In this document: in pieces, positions 1 through 9,240 of the stretch
How positions within the stretch are numbered: position 1 is the first letter of the stretch
Layout of the letters: every line of letters starts with the position of its first letter
NCBI GenBank assembly: GCA_016794025.1
Contig: JAEUKX010000029.1
Coordinates: 1-64,000 of the forward strand
Length of the DNA: 64,000 nucleotides
Source of the DNA: Rhodospirillales bacterium
GTDB taxonomy: Bacteria; Pseudomonadota; Alphaproteobacteria; CACIAM-22H2
Direction of reading: 5' to 3'
Notes under the pieces: generated by a model
The model's database searches: none
Told to the model about the DNA's origin: nothing
Seen by the model: the letters and a program-made list of their open reading frames with translations, nothing else
Position numbers and translations under genes: made by a program

Positions 1-428
1 GGAACGGCAACCTGCGGCGGCGGCGCTACGGCCGATGGCAATGGCGAAACGGCCGCAATCGCCGGCCTTGCCTGCGGGGCTGCCGGGTTGGCGGCGGATG
101 CCGACGCAGCCGCGGGCTGCACACCGACAACGCTCGCAACCGACGGCGGCTCCGGCGGTCGGGCAGCGGGATCAAGCACCGGATCGATGGCACGAAGTCG
201 CGCATCGAATGCCTTTGCGGCCTCGCGCTGGTCGACGAGCTGGCGCTCCTGCGCCTCGATCTGCGCAGTCGCCGGACGTTTGGGAACCGAAGGAAAAGCC
301 CCCAGATTCGGGTAGGGCGCGGTACCCGGATCGGCGGCATCCACCCGGGCCGACGCACGATCCGCCCCGCCGGAATCCGCGCAGGCCGCCAGAGCCAAAA
401 ACGCAAGCCCGATCAGCACGATACGCAT
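1..428 (-). CDS. Lipoprotein, 3' end cut by the window edge
   Basis: The first 142 codons are visible; the reading frame is open to the left edge, so the C-terminus is missing. The protein starts with a short signal peptide and a clear lipobox (ALAAC, lipidated Cys16), so it should be an inner- or outer-membrane lipoprotein. Residues 38-52 contain PYPNLGAFPSVPKRP, a motif I associate with alphaproteobacterial OmpA-type envelope lipoproteins (recalled, not searched). Residues 53-85 are charged and probably helical; after about residue 95 the chain is rich in proline and alanine, like a periplasmic linker before a domain lying outside the window. It is divergent from phaC. A C-terminal OmpA domain is a guess from the family; nothing in the visible part proves it. 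Confidence 0.75.
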   Translation of the reverse strand, partial: MRIVLIGLAFLALAACADSGGADRASARVDAADPGTAPYPNLGAFPSVPKRPATAQIEAQERQLVDQREAAKAFDARLRAIDPVLDPAARPPEPPSVASVVGVQPAAASASAANPAAPQARPAIAAVSPLPSAVAPPPQVAV

Positions 429-525
429 CTTTAGGAATTGCAACATCGAACCCGTTATAATCCGAATTCCAGAATGCGTCCAAGTTCCTGATAGGGACGC
501 AAGATTCGAAGGCGGAGTGGGGGAA
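429..525. promoter_or_regulatory. Divergent intergenic region upstream of phaC
   Basis: This 97-nt gap separates the lipoprotein gene from phaC. On the plus strand a TATAAT hexamer lies at 456-461, a good -10 candidate for phaC, but I see no convincing -35 at 16-18 nt. A 6-bp inverted repeat (GCGTCC at 476-481, GGACGC at 495-500) lies between it and the phaC start and could be an operator or 5'UTR hairpin. GGAG at 514-517 is the likely phaC ribosome-binding site, 8 nt before the ATG. Confidence 0.3.
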
Positions 526-2316
526 ATGGCCGACAAGCCGGATCGAGACATCAAGCTCCCGGACCCGGTTGAGATGTCGCGGATGATGACGCACATCGCC
601 GAGCAGAGCCAAAGTCTTGTCAGCGAATTCCTTGCCCGCCAGTCGCCGATGAGCTTCGGCAATCCCGACCCGCTCAATCTCGGCCAGGCGTTTTTCGACA
701 TGACCGCCCGGATGATCGCCAATCCGGCGCGCCTGATGCAGGCGCAGTTCTCGCTCTGGCAGGACTATATGGCGCTGTGGCAGTCGACCACGCGAAAGAT
801 GCTCGGCGAACCGTCCGAACCGGTCGTGAGTCCGACGCCGGAGGACCGGCGCTTCAAGGACTCGCTGTGGGACGAGAACTACGTTTTCGACTTCATCAAG
901 CAGTCCTACCTGCTCTCCGCCCGCTGGCTGCAGGCGACGGTCCATGAGGTCGAAGGTCTCGACGAGAAGACGGCCCGGAAGGTGGATTTCTACACGCGGC
1001 AGTTCGTGGATGCGATGGCACCTTCGAATTTCGCGATGACAAATCCCGAAGTCTTGCGCGAAACGCTCGAGACCGGCGGCGAAAATCTGGTCAAGGGGCT
1101 CTCGAATCTTCTCGGAGACCTCGAGCGCGGCAAGGGCCGGCTTCAGATCCGGATGACCGACATGGAGGCGTTCAAGGTCGGCGAGAACATTGCCGTGACG
1201 CCGGGTTCGGTCGTCTACCAGAACGACCTGATGCAGCTCATCCAATATACGCCGACGACCGAAACCGTCGCCAAGGCACCGCTGCTGATCATCCCGCCGT
1301 GGATCAACAAGTTCTATATCCTCGATCTTCGCGAAAAGAACTCGTTCATCAAGTGGGCCGTCGGACAGGGCCATACGGTCTTCGTCGTATCGTGGGTGAA
1401 CCCGGACAGCGAACTCGCCGAGAAGACGTTCGACGACTACATGATGGAAGGACCGCTGGCGGCCCTCGACGCGATCGAGAAGGCCACCGGCGAAAGTTCG
1501 GTGAATGCGGTCGGTTATTGCCTTGGCGGTACATTGCTCGCCTCGACGCTCGCCTACATGGCGGCCAAGGGCGACAAGCGGATTCTGTCAGCCACGTTCC
1601 TCACGACGATGGTCGATTTCGAGGAAGCAGGCGAGCTATCCGTCTTCATCGACGAGGAGCAGCTGGCCGCCCTCGAAGAGCGCATGCACGAGCGCGGCTA
1701 TCTTGACGGCGCGGACATGGCGACGACCTTCAACATGCTTCGCGCCAACGACCTGATATGGTCGTTCGTCGTCAACAACTACCTGATGGGCAAGGAGCCA
1801 TTCCCGTTCGACCTGCTCTACTGGAATTCGGATTCGACGCGCATGCCCGCGAAGATGCATTCCTTCTATCTGCGGCAGATGTACCAGGAGAACCGGCTTT
1901 CGCGCGGCAAGATCAAGCTCCTCGGCAGCAAGATCGACCTGACGAAGATCAACCTTCCCGTCTTCATCCTATCCACGCGCGAGGACCACATCGCGCCTTG
2001 GCGGTCGACCTATATCGCCACGCAGCTCTACACCGGGCCGACGACGTTCTGCCTCGCCGCATCCGGCCATATCGCGGGCGTCGTGAACCCGCCCGCTGCC
2101 GGCAAGTACTGCCACTGGACGAACGACAAGCTGCCGAAGAAGCCGGACCAGTGGCTCGAAACGGCGACCCAGCACGCAGGCTCATGGTGGCCACGCTGGG
2201 ACGAATGGGCGAAGGCATATGCGGGCGAACAGGTCCCCGCCCGCCTGCCAGGATCGGGCGCGCTGCAGGTCGTCGAACCCGCGCCCGGAAGCTACGTGAA
2301 GGTCAAGGCACAGTAG
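526..2316 (+). CDS. phaC: Class I poly(3-hydroxyalkanoate) synthase
   Basis: Polymerises (R)-3-hydroxyacyl-CoA into the storage polyester PHA at the granule surface. The 596-residue length fits class I enzymes. The lipase-like box G-Y-C-L-G-G places the nucleophile at Cys332; the other triad members are Asp487 (in TREDHIAPW) and His515 (in ASGHIAGV). The tryptophan-containing motif after the nucleophile region and the conserved WPRW-type C-terminus are also present. I chose the ATG at 526, preceded by GGAG at 8 nt, over an in-frame GTG at 517. The gene is followed by two hairpins and appears to be transcribed alone; no phaA, phaB, phasin or phaR gene is adjacent. Confidence 0.97.
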   Translation: MADKPDRDIKLPDPVEMSRMMTHIAEQSQSLVSEFLARQSPMSFGNPDPLNLGQAFFDMTARMIANPARLMQAQFSLWQDYMALWQSTTRKMLGEPSEPVVSPTPEDRRFKDSLWDENYVFDFIKQSYLLSARWLQATVHEVEGLDEKTARKVDFYTRQFVDAMAPSNFAMTNPEVLRETLETGGENLVKGLSNLLGDLERGKGRLQIRMTDMEAFKVGENIAVTPGSVVYQNDLMQLIQYTPTTETVAKAPLLIIPPWINKFYILDLREKNSFIKWAVGQGHTVFVVSWVNPDSELAEKTFDDYMMEGPLAALDAIEKATGESSVNAVGYCLGGTLLASTLAYMAAKGDKRILSATFLTTMVDFEEAGELSVFIDEEQLAALEERMHERGYLDGADMATTFNMLRANDLIWSFVVNNYLMGKEPFPFDLLYWNSDSTRMPAKMHSFYLRQMYQENRLSRGKIKLLGSKIDLTKINLPVFILSTREDHIAPWRSTYIATQLYTGPTTFCLAASGHIAGVVNPPAAGKYCHWTNDKLPKKPDQWLETATQHAGSWWPRWDEWAKAYAGEQVPARLPGSGALQVVEPAPGSYVKVKAQ

Positions 2317-2352
2317 AAACCATCCGAAAAAACTGTTAGCTTCTTTCCCGCA

Positions 2353-2406
2353 GGCGCGCATGCGTGCGCGCCCGGATGCCCCCGCCACACCGGCGGGGGC
2401 ATTTTC
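2353..2406 (+). terminator. Tandem hairpins / Rho-independent terminator after phaC
   Basis: Two hairpins follow phaC. The first has perfect 8-bp arms GGCGCGCA (2353-2360) and TGCGCGCC (2365-2372) with a TGCG loop. The second has 10-bp arms at 2377-2386 and 2392-2401 (TGCCCCCGCC / GGCGGGGGCA) and runs into ATTTTCG. The second is a standard intrinsic terminator; the first is an extra, strong structure directly before it. Confidence 0.85.
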
Positions 2407-2414
2407 GTTCGGGA

Positions 2415-4355
2415 ATGCGGATGGCGATGTTTTGGGCACGGATCGGCATTTGGGCCACAGTACTTCTCGTGCTGGCAGCCGGCGGACATGCCCTCGCCCT
2501 GTCGCCTGACGAAGCCCGGCATCTCCTCGTCAGGACCGGGTTCGGCGCAGCTCCGGCGGAAGTCGCAGCCCTTGAGCCTTTCGACCGTGCCAAGGCAGTC
2601 GACCGGATCCTGTCGCAGCTGCGGACGGAGCCGGTCACGCCGCGGCCCGGCTTCCTTGAACGCGCGTGGCCCGCGTACCGCGACATGCCGTCGATGACGG
2701 AACAGCAGCGTCAGGCCTTCATTCAGGCGCGCCGCGAGGACATGCAGCAGCTGAAGGCCTGGTGGTACGCCGAGATGATCGCGACGCCGTCGCCGCTGAC
2801 CGAGCGGATGACTCTCTTCTGGCACAACCACTTCGTCTCCGCCTTCGAGGCAGTCGGCTACAACGTCCACCGCATGTGGGAGCAGAACGAGCTGTTCCGC
2901 CGAGAGGCCGGCGGAAATTTCGCGCGCCTGCTGCATGCGATCCTCCGGGACCCGGTCATGCTGCGCTATCTCGACAATTCGACGAACCGGAAGGGGCGAC
3001 CGAACGAGAATCTTGCGCGCGAACTCCTCGAACTCTTCACGCTCGGCGAAGGTCACTATTCCGAGAAGGACATCAAGGAAATCGCACGCGCGCTGACAGG
3101 GCTCACGATCGAACGGGCGACGGACTGGGGCTTCCGCTATGTTCCGGCCATCCACGACGACGGCGGCAAGGATTTCCTCGGCACGAGCGGCCTTGGTGTC
3201 GACGATGTCGAGCGTGCAATCCTCGCCCGCCCGCGCACGGCACAGTTCATCGTCGAGAAGCTCTGGCGCGAATTCGTTTCGCCGTCGCTGCCAGCGGATG
3301 CGGAGATCGAGAAGATCGCCGCCGAGATCCGAAAGGCACGATACGACATGGCGCCGGCACTTCGCATGCTCTTCACGTCCGACGCGTTCTGGAATGCGGC
3401 CGGAAACGGGACACTGGTTAAGTCGCCCGTCGCGCTCATTGTCGGCGCGCATCGCGACCTCGGTCTTCCGGTCGTCGACCTTTCGTCCCTCCCCGTCCAT
3501 GGCAAGCGCCTCGGACAGGACATATTCGAGCCGCCGAACGTGAAGGGCTGGCCCGGCGGCACGACATGGATCACGCCGGCAAGTCTCGTGGCCCGATACG
3601 ACGTACTCACGCGCCTGCTTGACGCGCGCGGACTGGTCGCGCCCGCGCCGGCGCCCGGACGGCGGGAGATAGCACTTCGCATGGCCGGCGATTCCTGGCG
3701 CGGCGGCCCGCGCTTCACGTTGCGCGTGAACGGCGCAGTTCTGGCGGCGGATCGGGAACTGGACTTCGGAAACGACACCGAGCGCTTCGGCACGCTGCCG
3801 GACCGTGCCGACTGGAAATGGCGTGTTCTGCGCTTTCCGGTGACGGGAGCGGTAACGCAGGTTTCGGTCGAGTTCCTGAATGACGGCGCGGCGGCGCCAG
3901 ACGCGAGCGGCACACGGCGCGGCGACAGGAACCTCTTTGTCGACCGTCTCGAGATCGATGGCGAAGTCTTCCGCGCGTTGGACGCCGAACAGTCGACCGT
4001 GACCGCCTGCGGCCGGCCACGGCCGGGCGATCTCTATTGCAACGGCCGGCTCGTCTTCGACCTTCCACGGATGCGCGCCGAGGGGAAGAACGACGCGATC
4101 TCGCCGGCCGAAAACGCCATGATGGAGGGCATGATGGCGCCGACGGCCGGCCGGATGCAGATCGAGATGCGTGCGAGCCGCACGGTCAATCTCGATGCGG
4201 ATGCATGGCTGGCAACGCTGCCGCCGCCCTGGCGTCGAGGGGAAGCGCTCTGGCGTGCGCTGGCGCCATTGCCGCCCGTCGGCGGTGGTCGGGGCGACGA
4301 TGCCGAAAGCGCCCTTCGCGCCGTCGTTTTCGATCCCGTCTATCAGCTGATGTGA
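2415..4355 (+). CDS. Secreted DUF1800 protein with CBM60-like insert
   Basis: A DUF1800 family protein of about 646 residues with a hydrophobic signal peptide in residues 1-30. Family hallmarks are LLVRTGFGAAP near the N-terminus, the FWHNHF segment, and NLARELLELFTLGEGHY followed by KEIARALTG. Between roughly residues 417 and 515 lies a beta-rich module with REIALRMAGD, VEFLNDG and GDRNLFVDRLEIDG, which resembles the calcium-dependent xylan-binding CBM36/60 fold; a DUF1800 tail follows. The start must lie after the phaC terminator; ATGs at 2415, 2421 and 2427 are all possible. It is followed after 9 nt by a DUF1501 gene, the usual partner. The biochemical role of this pair is unknown; the insert suggests binding of a polysaccharide outside the cytoplasm. 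Confidence 0.85.
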   Translation: MRMAMFWARIGIWATVLLVLAAGGHALALSPDEARHLLVRTGFGAAPAEVAALEPFDRAKAVDRILSQLRTEPVTPRPGFLERAWPAYRDMPSMTEQQRQAFIQARREDMQQLKAWWYAEMIATPSPLTERMTLFWHNHFVSAFEAVGYNVHRMWEQNELFRREAGGNFARLLHAILRDPVMLRYLDNSTNRKGRPNENLARELLELFTLGEGHYSEKDIKEIARALTGLTIERATDWGFRYVPAIHDDGGKDFLGTSGLGVDDVERAILARPRTAQFIVEKLWREFVSPSLPADAEIEKIAAEIRKARYDMAPALRMLFTSDAFWNAAGNGTLVKSPVALIVGAHRDLGLPVVDLSSLPVHGKRLGQDIFEPPNVKGWPGGTTWITPASLVARYDVLTRLLDARGLVAPAPAPGRREIALRMAGDSWRGGPRFTLRVNGAVLAADRELDFGNDTERFGTLPDRADWKWRVLRFPVTGAVTQVSVEFLNDGAAAPDASGTRRGDRNLFVDRLEIDGEVFRALDAEQSTVTACGRPRPGDLYCNGRLVFDLPRMRAEGKNDAISPAENAMMEGMMAPTAGRMQIEMRASRTVNLDADAWLATLPPPWRRGEALWRALAPLPPVGGGRGDDAESALRAVVFDPVYQLM

Positions 4356-4364
4356 GGCTCGCGG

Positions 4365-5651
4365 ATGCGACGCAGGGAGTTCGTGACGACGGCTTCGACG
4401 CTGGCATTTGGCGGGCTAGCGGCTGCCTGTGCGCCACAGACCGGAGCCGGACCATCCACAGCCGTCCCCACCACGCGCACGACCGCGGCCCGGATGCGAC
4501 GGGCGGCGAAGATCGGCCCGGTGGCCGACCGCATGCTGGTGCTCGTCGAACTCCAGGGCGGCAATGACGGGCTCAACACGGTCATCCCGCACACGGACCC
4601 GCTCTATGCCCGTCTCCGCCCGGGTCTGGCCATCGCGGGCAACGAGATCATTTCTCTCGACGGCGGGCTGGGCTTTCATCCTGCACTCGCCCCCCTCGCG
4701 GCTGTCTATGAAGCGGGGGAGCTGAAGATCGTCAATTCCGTCGGCTATCCAAAGCCGAACCGTTCGCATTTCCGCTCGATCGAAATCTGGGAGCAGGCGA
4801 CACCGAGCGACCAGTACGCCAGCGAAGGCTGGATCACGCGCGCGCTCGACGAGCATCCGGACCTTTCGAAGCGTGCCGCCGACGCCGATGCGATCGTGGT
4901 CGGCATCGGCAATATCGGGCCACTCGCCGGGCCGGGCACGCGGCTCGTCAACATGCGCGAGCCGCGCCAGTTCCTCGCCCAGAGCGAAGCGATGGCGGCG
5001 ATATCCGGGCGTGCCGATACGACGCCCGCATTGCGACACATCGTGCGCACCCAGAACGAGGCCGCATCTGCCGCAGACGCCGTCCGCCGCAAGTTCACTG
5101 GCCGCGAGCGGTTCCCGCGCCAGTTCGCCGGCGACCCGTTCTCGCGCAGCCTCTCGATCGTCGCCAACCTGATCGCCGATGGCGTCGATATCCCGGTCTG
5201 GAAGGTGACGCTCGGCAGCTTCGACACCCACGCCGACCAGCGCCCCCGGCACGCACGGCTCCTGACGAATCTCGGGAGCGGACTTTCGGCTTTCCGTGCA
5301 GCCATGATCCAGCTCGGCCGTTGGGACGATACACTCGTGGTCACCTATTCCGAGTTCGGGCGTCGAGTGGCGGAGAACCTTTCGCGCGGCACCGATCACG
5401 GCACGGCGGCACCGCTTTTCATGCTCGGTGGCGGTGTGGACGGCGGCATTGCCGGCGCTGCCCCCGACCTCGTCGACCTCGATGCGGGCGACCTGAAGGC
5501 GCGTGTCGATTTCCGGCAGGTCTATGCCGGGATCATCGCCGGTTGGTGGGGACAGCCCGACAACTTCCTTGCCCGGCAGGGATTTTCGGCTTTGCCCGTT
5601 CTCCGGCGCAGCACCGCGGAGACTGGTGCAGCGCAGCAAAAGGCATTATAG
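4365..5651 (+). CDS. DUF1501 exported protein (partner of DUF1800)
   Basis: A 428-residue DUF1501 protein. The N-terminus [11 protein letters not shown] with a following hydrophobic stretch and AAAC looks like a Tat-type signal (RRREF) ending in a possible lipobox. The family motif [19 protein letters not shown] is near residue 60, and the C-terminal half contains DTHADQ, YSEFGRR and a TDHG motif; together these resemble the metal site of the alkaline-phosphatase/sulfatase clan. It is co-transcribed with the DUF1800 gene, 9 nt downstream. Such pairs are widespread, but I know of no established substrate. A metal-dependent hydrolase acting outside the cytoplasm is inference. Confidence 0.85.
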   Translation: MRRREFVTTASTLAFGGLAAACAPQTGAGPSTAVPTTRTTAARMRRAAKIGPVADRMLVLVELQGGNDGLNTVIPHTDPLYARLRPGLAIAGNEIISLDGGLGFHPALAPLAAVYEAGELKIVNSVGYPKPNRSHFRSIEIWEQATPSDQYASEGWITRALDEHPDLSKRAADADAIVVGIGNIGPLAGPGTRLVNMREPRQFLAQSEAMAAISGRADTTPALRHIVRTQNEAASAADAVRRKFTGRERFPRQFAGDPFSRSLSIVANLIADGVDIPVWKVTLGSFDTHADQRPRHARLLTNLGSGLSAFRAAMIQLGRWDDTLVVTYSEFGRRVAENLSRGTDHGTAAPLFMLGGGVDGGIAGAAPDLVDLDAGDLKARVDFRQVYAGIIAGWWGQPDNFLARQGFSALPVLRRSTAETGAAQQKAL

Positions 5652-5689
5652 TCCCGCTCCCTTTTATCCTTGTGAAGGAGTCCAGGACT

Positions 5690-6718
5690 ATGAACGACGT
5701 TCGCGGCCATACGGTCGCCGTCGTCGGCGCAACGGGCGCCGTCGGCATCGAGATGGTGAAGGTGCTTCACGACCGGCGATTTCCGGTCGCGGAGCTGAAG
5801 CTGTTTGCTTCCGCCCGCTCGGCGTCGAAAAAAGTCCAGACGCCGTTCGGCGAGAAGACGATCGAAGAATTCCGGCCCGAGGCGCTCAAGGGCATCGACT
5901 TCGTGCTGATGGCGGTTTCCGGCGACTTCGCGAAGGCGCATGCGCCCACGCTCGCAAAGCAGGGCTCGATCGTCATCGACAACTCGTCGGCGTTCCGTTA
6001 CGAGCCGGAAATCCCCCTCGTGGTGCCGGAGATCAATGCGGCCGCCGCGCGTGGCCACAACCTGATCGCCAACCCGAACTGCACGACGGCCGTCCTCGTG
6101 ATGCCGTTGTGGCCTCTGCATCAGGCTTTCGGCCTCAAGCGCGTGATCGTGTCGTCCTATCAGGCGGCTTCGGGTGCGGGTGCCGAAGGCATGGCCGAGC
6201 TCGAGGACGAGACCCGCAAGTGGGCCGGCGGCGGCAAGGTCGGGAACAAGGTGTTTGCCCATCCGCTGGCCTTCAACGTGATTCCGCACATCGACGTCTT
6301 CCAGCCCAACGGCTACACGAAGGAAGAAATGAAGGTCACGTGGGAAAGCCGGAAGATCATGGGCCTGCCCGACCTCAAGGCGAGCTGCACAGCCGTGCGC
6401 GTGCCCACGCTGCGCGCGCATGCCGAGGCGGTGACGATCGAGACCGAAAAGCCGGTGACGCCCGAGGCCGCACGCGAGGTGCTGCGAAGGGCGCCAGGCG
6501 TGCAGGTCATCGACGATCCGGCGAGCAAGGCTTACCCGATGCCCATCACGGCGTCCGGAAAGTACGATGTCGAGGTCGGCCGGATCCGCGAGAGCCTCGT
6601 ATTCGGGCCCAACGGTCTTGATTTCTTCTGCGTCGGCGACCAGCTGCTGAAAGGTGCGGCCCTGAACGCGGTCCAGATCGCGGAATGCGTACTGCCGGGC
6701 CTGCGCAAGGCTGCATGA
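5690..6718 (+). CDS. asd: Aspartate-semialdehyde dehydrogenase
   Basis: Catalyses NADPH-dependent reduction of aspartyl phosphate to aspartate semialdehyde, the branch point to lysine/diaminopimelate, threonine and methionine. The 342-residue protein has the Rossmann motif GATGAVG near residue 13, the catalytic cysteine in NPNCTTAV (Cys131), and a substrate-binding segment SYQAASGAG. The start at 5690 has a strong AAGGAG at 5675-5680, nine nt upstream; the longer open frame upstream has no such support. The stop overlaps the ATG of the next small gene (ATGA), suggesting translational coupling. Confidence 0.95.
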   Translation: MNDVRGHTVAVVGATGAVGIEMVKVLHDRRFPVAELKLFASARSASKKVQTPFGEKTIEEFRPEALKGIDFVLMAVSGDFAKAHAPTLAKQGSIVIDNSSAFRYEPEIPLVVPEINAAAARGHNLIANPNCTTAVLVMPLWPLHQAFGLKRVIVSSYQAASGAGAEGMAELEDETRKWAGGGKVGNKVFAHPLAFNVIPHIDVFQPNGYTKEEMKVTWESRKIMGLPDLKASCTAVRVPTLRAHAEAVTIETEKPVTPEAAREVLRRAPGVQVIDDPASKAYPMPITASGKYDVEVGRIRESLVFGPNGLDFFCVGDQLLKGAALNAVQIAECVLPGLRKAA

Positions 6719-7203
6719 AGCGTTTCGGCGCCCTCGCCCTGCTGGCATGCCTGCATGCCGGTCCGGCGGGGGCGCAGATCGTACCTCCTGTCGCCGCCGA
6801 TCTTGCCGACGCACTTGTGCGCATTCGGACGGATGTCTCCACCAACCTGATCCGGCGCCAGTTCGGCGATGCCTACGTACGTGATTGGTGGGCAGCGACG
6901 GGGGCCGTGCACGACGACGCCGTACGGCTTGCCACCTATCTTGGCGAACAGGGTCCGGCTTGTGCCGCCCTGCGCGAACGCGAGGGTGACCGCTCATCGG
7001 CGTGGGTAACCTGCGCGCTCGGTATCGAGGAAGCGGCGAAGGCGCTGGCCGCCGACCTTGCACAGATCGCCGCCCTGCTGCCCGACTGGGAGCGCATGGC
7101 ACGCCAGATCGACACGGCCAATGCCACCGTCAGCCCGCTCGTCGATCGCGCGCTGACGGCAATCTCCGAAGCGAACCGCCGGCTCGAAGAAAAGCGCTAC
7201 TGA
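6715..7203 (+). CDS. Small exported protein of unknown function
   Basis: A 162-residue protein starting at the ATGA overlap with asd. Residues 1-20 form a signal peptide ([21 protein letters not shown], cleavage after AGA), so the mature protein is probably periplasmic. It is largely alpha-helical, with several spaced cysteines (PACAALRE and VTCALG) that could form a disulfide. I do not recognise a family. The 3' end overlaps the convergent carbonic-anhydrase-like gene by 7 nt. Coupling with asd does not by itself imply a role in amino-acid synthesis. Confidence 0.7.
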   Translation: MKRFGALALLACLHAGPAGAQIVPPVAADLADALVRIRTDVSTNLIRRQFGDAYVRDWWAATGAVHDDAVRLATYLGEQGPACAALREREGDRSSAWVTCALGIEEAAKALAADLAQIAALLPDWERMARQIDTANATVSPLVDRALTAISEANRRLEEKRY

Positions 7204-7712
7204 GCCGCGTTGTATTCGTCGGCAAGGTCGGCGTAGCGCCGGGCGGCATCGGCGAAGCCCGCGAACTCCTCGGATGTGACCGGGCGCATCAGCTTGGCGG
7301 GGCTGCCTGCCCACATCTCCCCCTTGCGCACGCGCTTGCCCGGCGTGACCAGCGCACCGGCCGCGACGACGGCCCCTGTCTCGACGACGGCGCCATCCAT
7401 CACGCATGCCTTCATGCCGATGAAGGCTCCGTCCTCGACTATGCAGCCGTGCAGCAGTGCCAGATGGCCGACCGTCACGCGCGCGCCGATATAGGTGCCG
7501 AACTTGCCCTTCGAGCAGTGGATCACCGAACCATCCTGGATGTTCGTCTCGGCACCGATGCGGATCTCGTGCACGTCGCCGCGGACGGTCACGCCGTACC
7601 AGATTCCGCAACGCGGCCCGATCTCGACATTGCCGATGACGGCGGCGTTGTCGGCAACGAACGCCGAGGAATCGATCTTCGGCGTCCACTCGCGATAGCT
7701 GCGGACAATCAT
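7197..7712 (-). CDS. Gamma-carbonic-anhydrase-like hexapeptide protein
   Basis: A 171-residue left-handed beta-helix protein of the gamma-carbonic anhydrase / YrdA-PaaY group. It shows the imperfect hexapeptide repeat throughout (for example ADNAAVIGNVEIG) and the metal histidines in SVIHCSKG, VGHLALLHG, with RGD and the Gln-Asp pair of NIQDGS. The hexamer family includes zinc carbonic anhydrases and CoA-thioester-linked enzymes, so the activity is not certain. The start codon overlaps the argC stop (ATGA), so the two genes are probably co-translated. Confidence 0.9.
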   Translation of the reverse strand: MIVRSYREWTPKIDSSAFVADNAAVIGNVEIGPRCGIWYGVTVRGDVHEIRIGAETNIQDGSVIHCSKGKFGTYIGARVTVGHLALLHGCIVEDGAFIGMKACVMDGAVVETGAVVAAGALVTPGKRVRKGEMWAGSPAKLMRPVTSEEFAGFADAARRYADLADEYNAAQ

Positions 7713-8641
7713 TCGAGACCGAGCATCAATCCGATGTTCTGGACCGCGGCGCCCGAAGCACCCTTCCCGAGATTGTCGAGCCGCGCGACGAGAACCGCCT
7801 GCCGGTGCTTCTCGTTTGAATAGACACGGAGCTCGAGCTTGTCGGTTCCGTTCAGGGCCTGCGGTTCGAGCTTCCCGGACGCTTCCGCCGGCACGACCGA
7901 GACGAGCCGGCTGCCGGCGTAGTGCCTTTCCAGCACCGCCTGCAGGTCGGCGGCCTTTGGCTTGGCCGGCAACGCGTCAAGATGGAGCGGAAGGCTCACC
8001 AGCATGCCCTGCCGGAAATCGCCGACCGACGGCACGAAGATCGGCCGCCGCGTCAGGTTCGAATACTTCTGCAGTTCCGGCAGGTGCTTGTGCTCGAGGC
8101 CGAGACCGTAGAGCTCGAAGTCCGGCGCCGTACGCGCCTCGTAGGCTGCGATCATTGATTTGCCGCCGCCCGAATAGCCGCTCACCGCATTGACAGCGAC
8201 GGGCCAATCCGGCGGCAGGAGCCCGGCATCCACCAGCGGCCGGATCAACGCTACGCCCCCGGTGGGATAGCAGCCGGGATTGGCAACCCGCCTTGAGGCG
8301 CGAATCAGGTCCGCATGGCCCGCAGCCATCTCGGGAAAGCCGTAGACCCAGCCGGGTGCCACGCGGTGCGCGGTGCTTGCATCGACAATCTTTGGCGAAC
8401 GCTCGCCCAGCCCGTCCGCAAGCGCAACCGACTCCTTCGCCGCATCGTCGGGCAGGCAGAGAACGACCAGATCGACAGAAGACATGATCTCGCGGCGCGC
8501 GTCCGGGTCCTTGCGGCGCTCGGGCGCGATCGAACGGACCGTCACGCCGGCCATCGCCGCCAGACGCTGCGCGATGCCAAGTCCGGTGGTGCCGGCTTCG
8601 CCGTCGATGAAGACCGTCCGGGTCAACGTGGCGCTGTCCAT
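7709..8641 (-). CDS. argC: N-acetyl-gamma-glutamyl-phosphate reductase (type 2)
   Basis: Third step of arginine biosynthesis: NADPH-dependent reduction of N-acetylglutamyl phosphate to the semialdehyde. The roughly 310-residue length and the N-terminal FIDGEAGTTGLGI are typical of the short type-2 enzyme. The catalytic cysteine is in RVANPGCYPTGG, and the conserved HKHLPEL segment follows. I favour the ATG at 8641 because GAGGAG lies 8 nt upstream; an in-frame ATG at 8647 is almost on top of that site. The stop overlaps the start of the hexapeptide protein gene. Confidence 0.93.
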   Translation of the reverse strand: MDSATLTRTVFIDGEAGTTGLGIAQRLAAMAGVTVRSIAPERRKDPDARREIMSSVDLVVLCLPDDAAKESVALADGLGERSPKIVDASTAHRVAPGWVYGFPEMAAGHADLIRASRRVANPGCYPTGGVALIRPLVDAGLLPPDWPVAVNAVSGYSGGGKSMIAAYEARTAPDFELYGLGLEHKHLPELQKYSNLTRRPIFVPSVGDFRQGMLVSLPLHLDALPAKPKAADLQAVLERHYAGSRLVSVVPAEASGKLEPQALNGTDKLELRVYSNEKHRQAVLVARLDNLGKGASGAAVQNIGLMLGLE

Positions 8642-8671
8642 GTCCATGGCTCCTCGGAATCCGACAATAGC

Positions 8672-9163
8672 TCAAAGTGCGATGCGATAGAACCGCGTAT
8701 CGGGCTTCATGCGCGGAAACGCGGCCGGCAGGTCCGCCTCGTTCACGAGCGAAAACCCGTTCTTCTCGTAAAACCGATGCGCCGCCTTGAAGAGCGCCGT
8801 GGTACCGAGCCAGACAGTTTCGAGCCCATGCGCCCGCGCATGGCCGAGAAGCGCGTCGAGCAGGCGCTGGGCGATGCCGTGGGCCGGCCCGCGATGGTCC
8901 GCGCGCACGAACATCTTGCGCAACGCCCCCTGCCCGGCCGCGAACTCGACGAGACCGATCGTTCCCACGATGGCCCCGTCATCGGCACGCGCGACCCAGA
9001 ACTCGCCTGCTCCCCTGCGGAAGAACGCTGCCGGGTCGATAAGGTCCGGCTGCTGTTCGTAGGTGATCGGCACGCCGAACTCGGCGTTCTGGATCTCGAC
9101 GACCATTGATGCGGCGGAAGCCTGATCCTGCGGCTCGTACCTTGCGATGTCGACCATGCCCAT
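8672..9163 (-). CDS. GNAT-family N-acetyltransferase
   Basis: A 163-residue GNAT protein. The acetyl-CoA-binding motif A is visible as LRKMFVRADHRGPAHGIAQRLL near the centre, and motif B as LGTTALFKAAHRFYEKNGF. The substrate cannot be told from sequence. ATGs at 9163 and 9157 are both plausible. It lies just downstream of the rpsI terminator and upstream of argC on the same strand, separated from argC by 30 nt. Confidence 0.85.
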   Translation of the reverse strand: MGMVDIARYEPQDQASAASMVVEIQNAEFGVPITYEQQPDLIDPAAFFRRGAGEFWVARADDGAIVGTIGLVEFAAGQGALRKMFVRADHRGPAHGIAQRLLDALLGHARAHGLETVWLGTTALFKAAHRFYEKNGFSLVNEADLPAAFPRMKPDTRFYRIAL

Positions 9164-9172
9164 ACCCCTGAA

Positions 9173-9202
9173 ACAAGAAGGGCGCCGGTGAGGGCGCCCT
9201 TC
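9173..9202 (-). terminator. Rho-independent terminator after rpsI
   Basis: Read on the minus strand, perfect 10-bp arms (GAAGGGCGCC / GGCGCCCTTC, plus-strand positions 9177-9186 and 9193-9202) with a 6-nt loop are followed by TTGTTTC. It lies 39 nt beyond the rpsI stop; a smaller GCCGCC/GGCGGC hairpin sits between them. Confidence 0.8.
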
Positions 9203-9240
9203 TCAACTCCAGGCCGCCTGCGGCGGCTTTCGAGTTTCGG

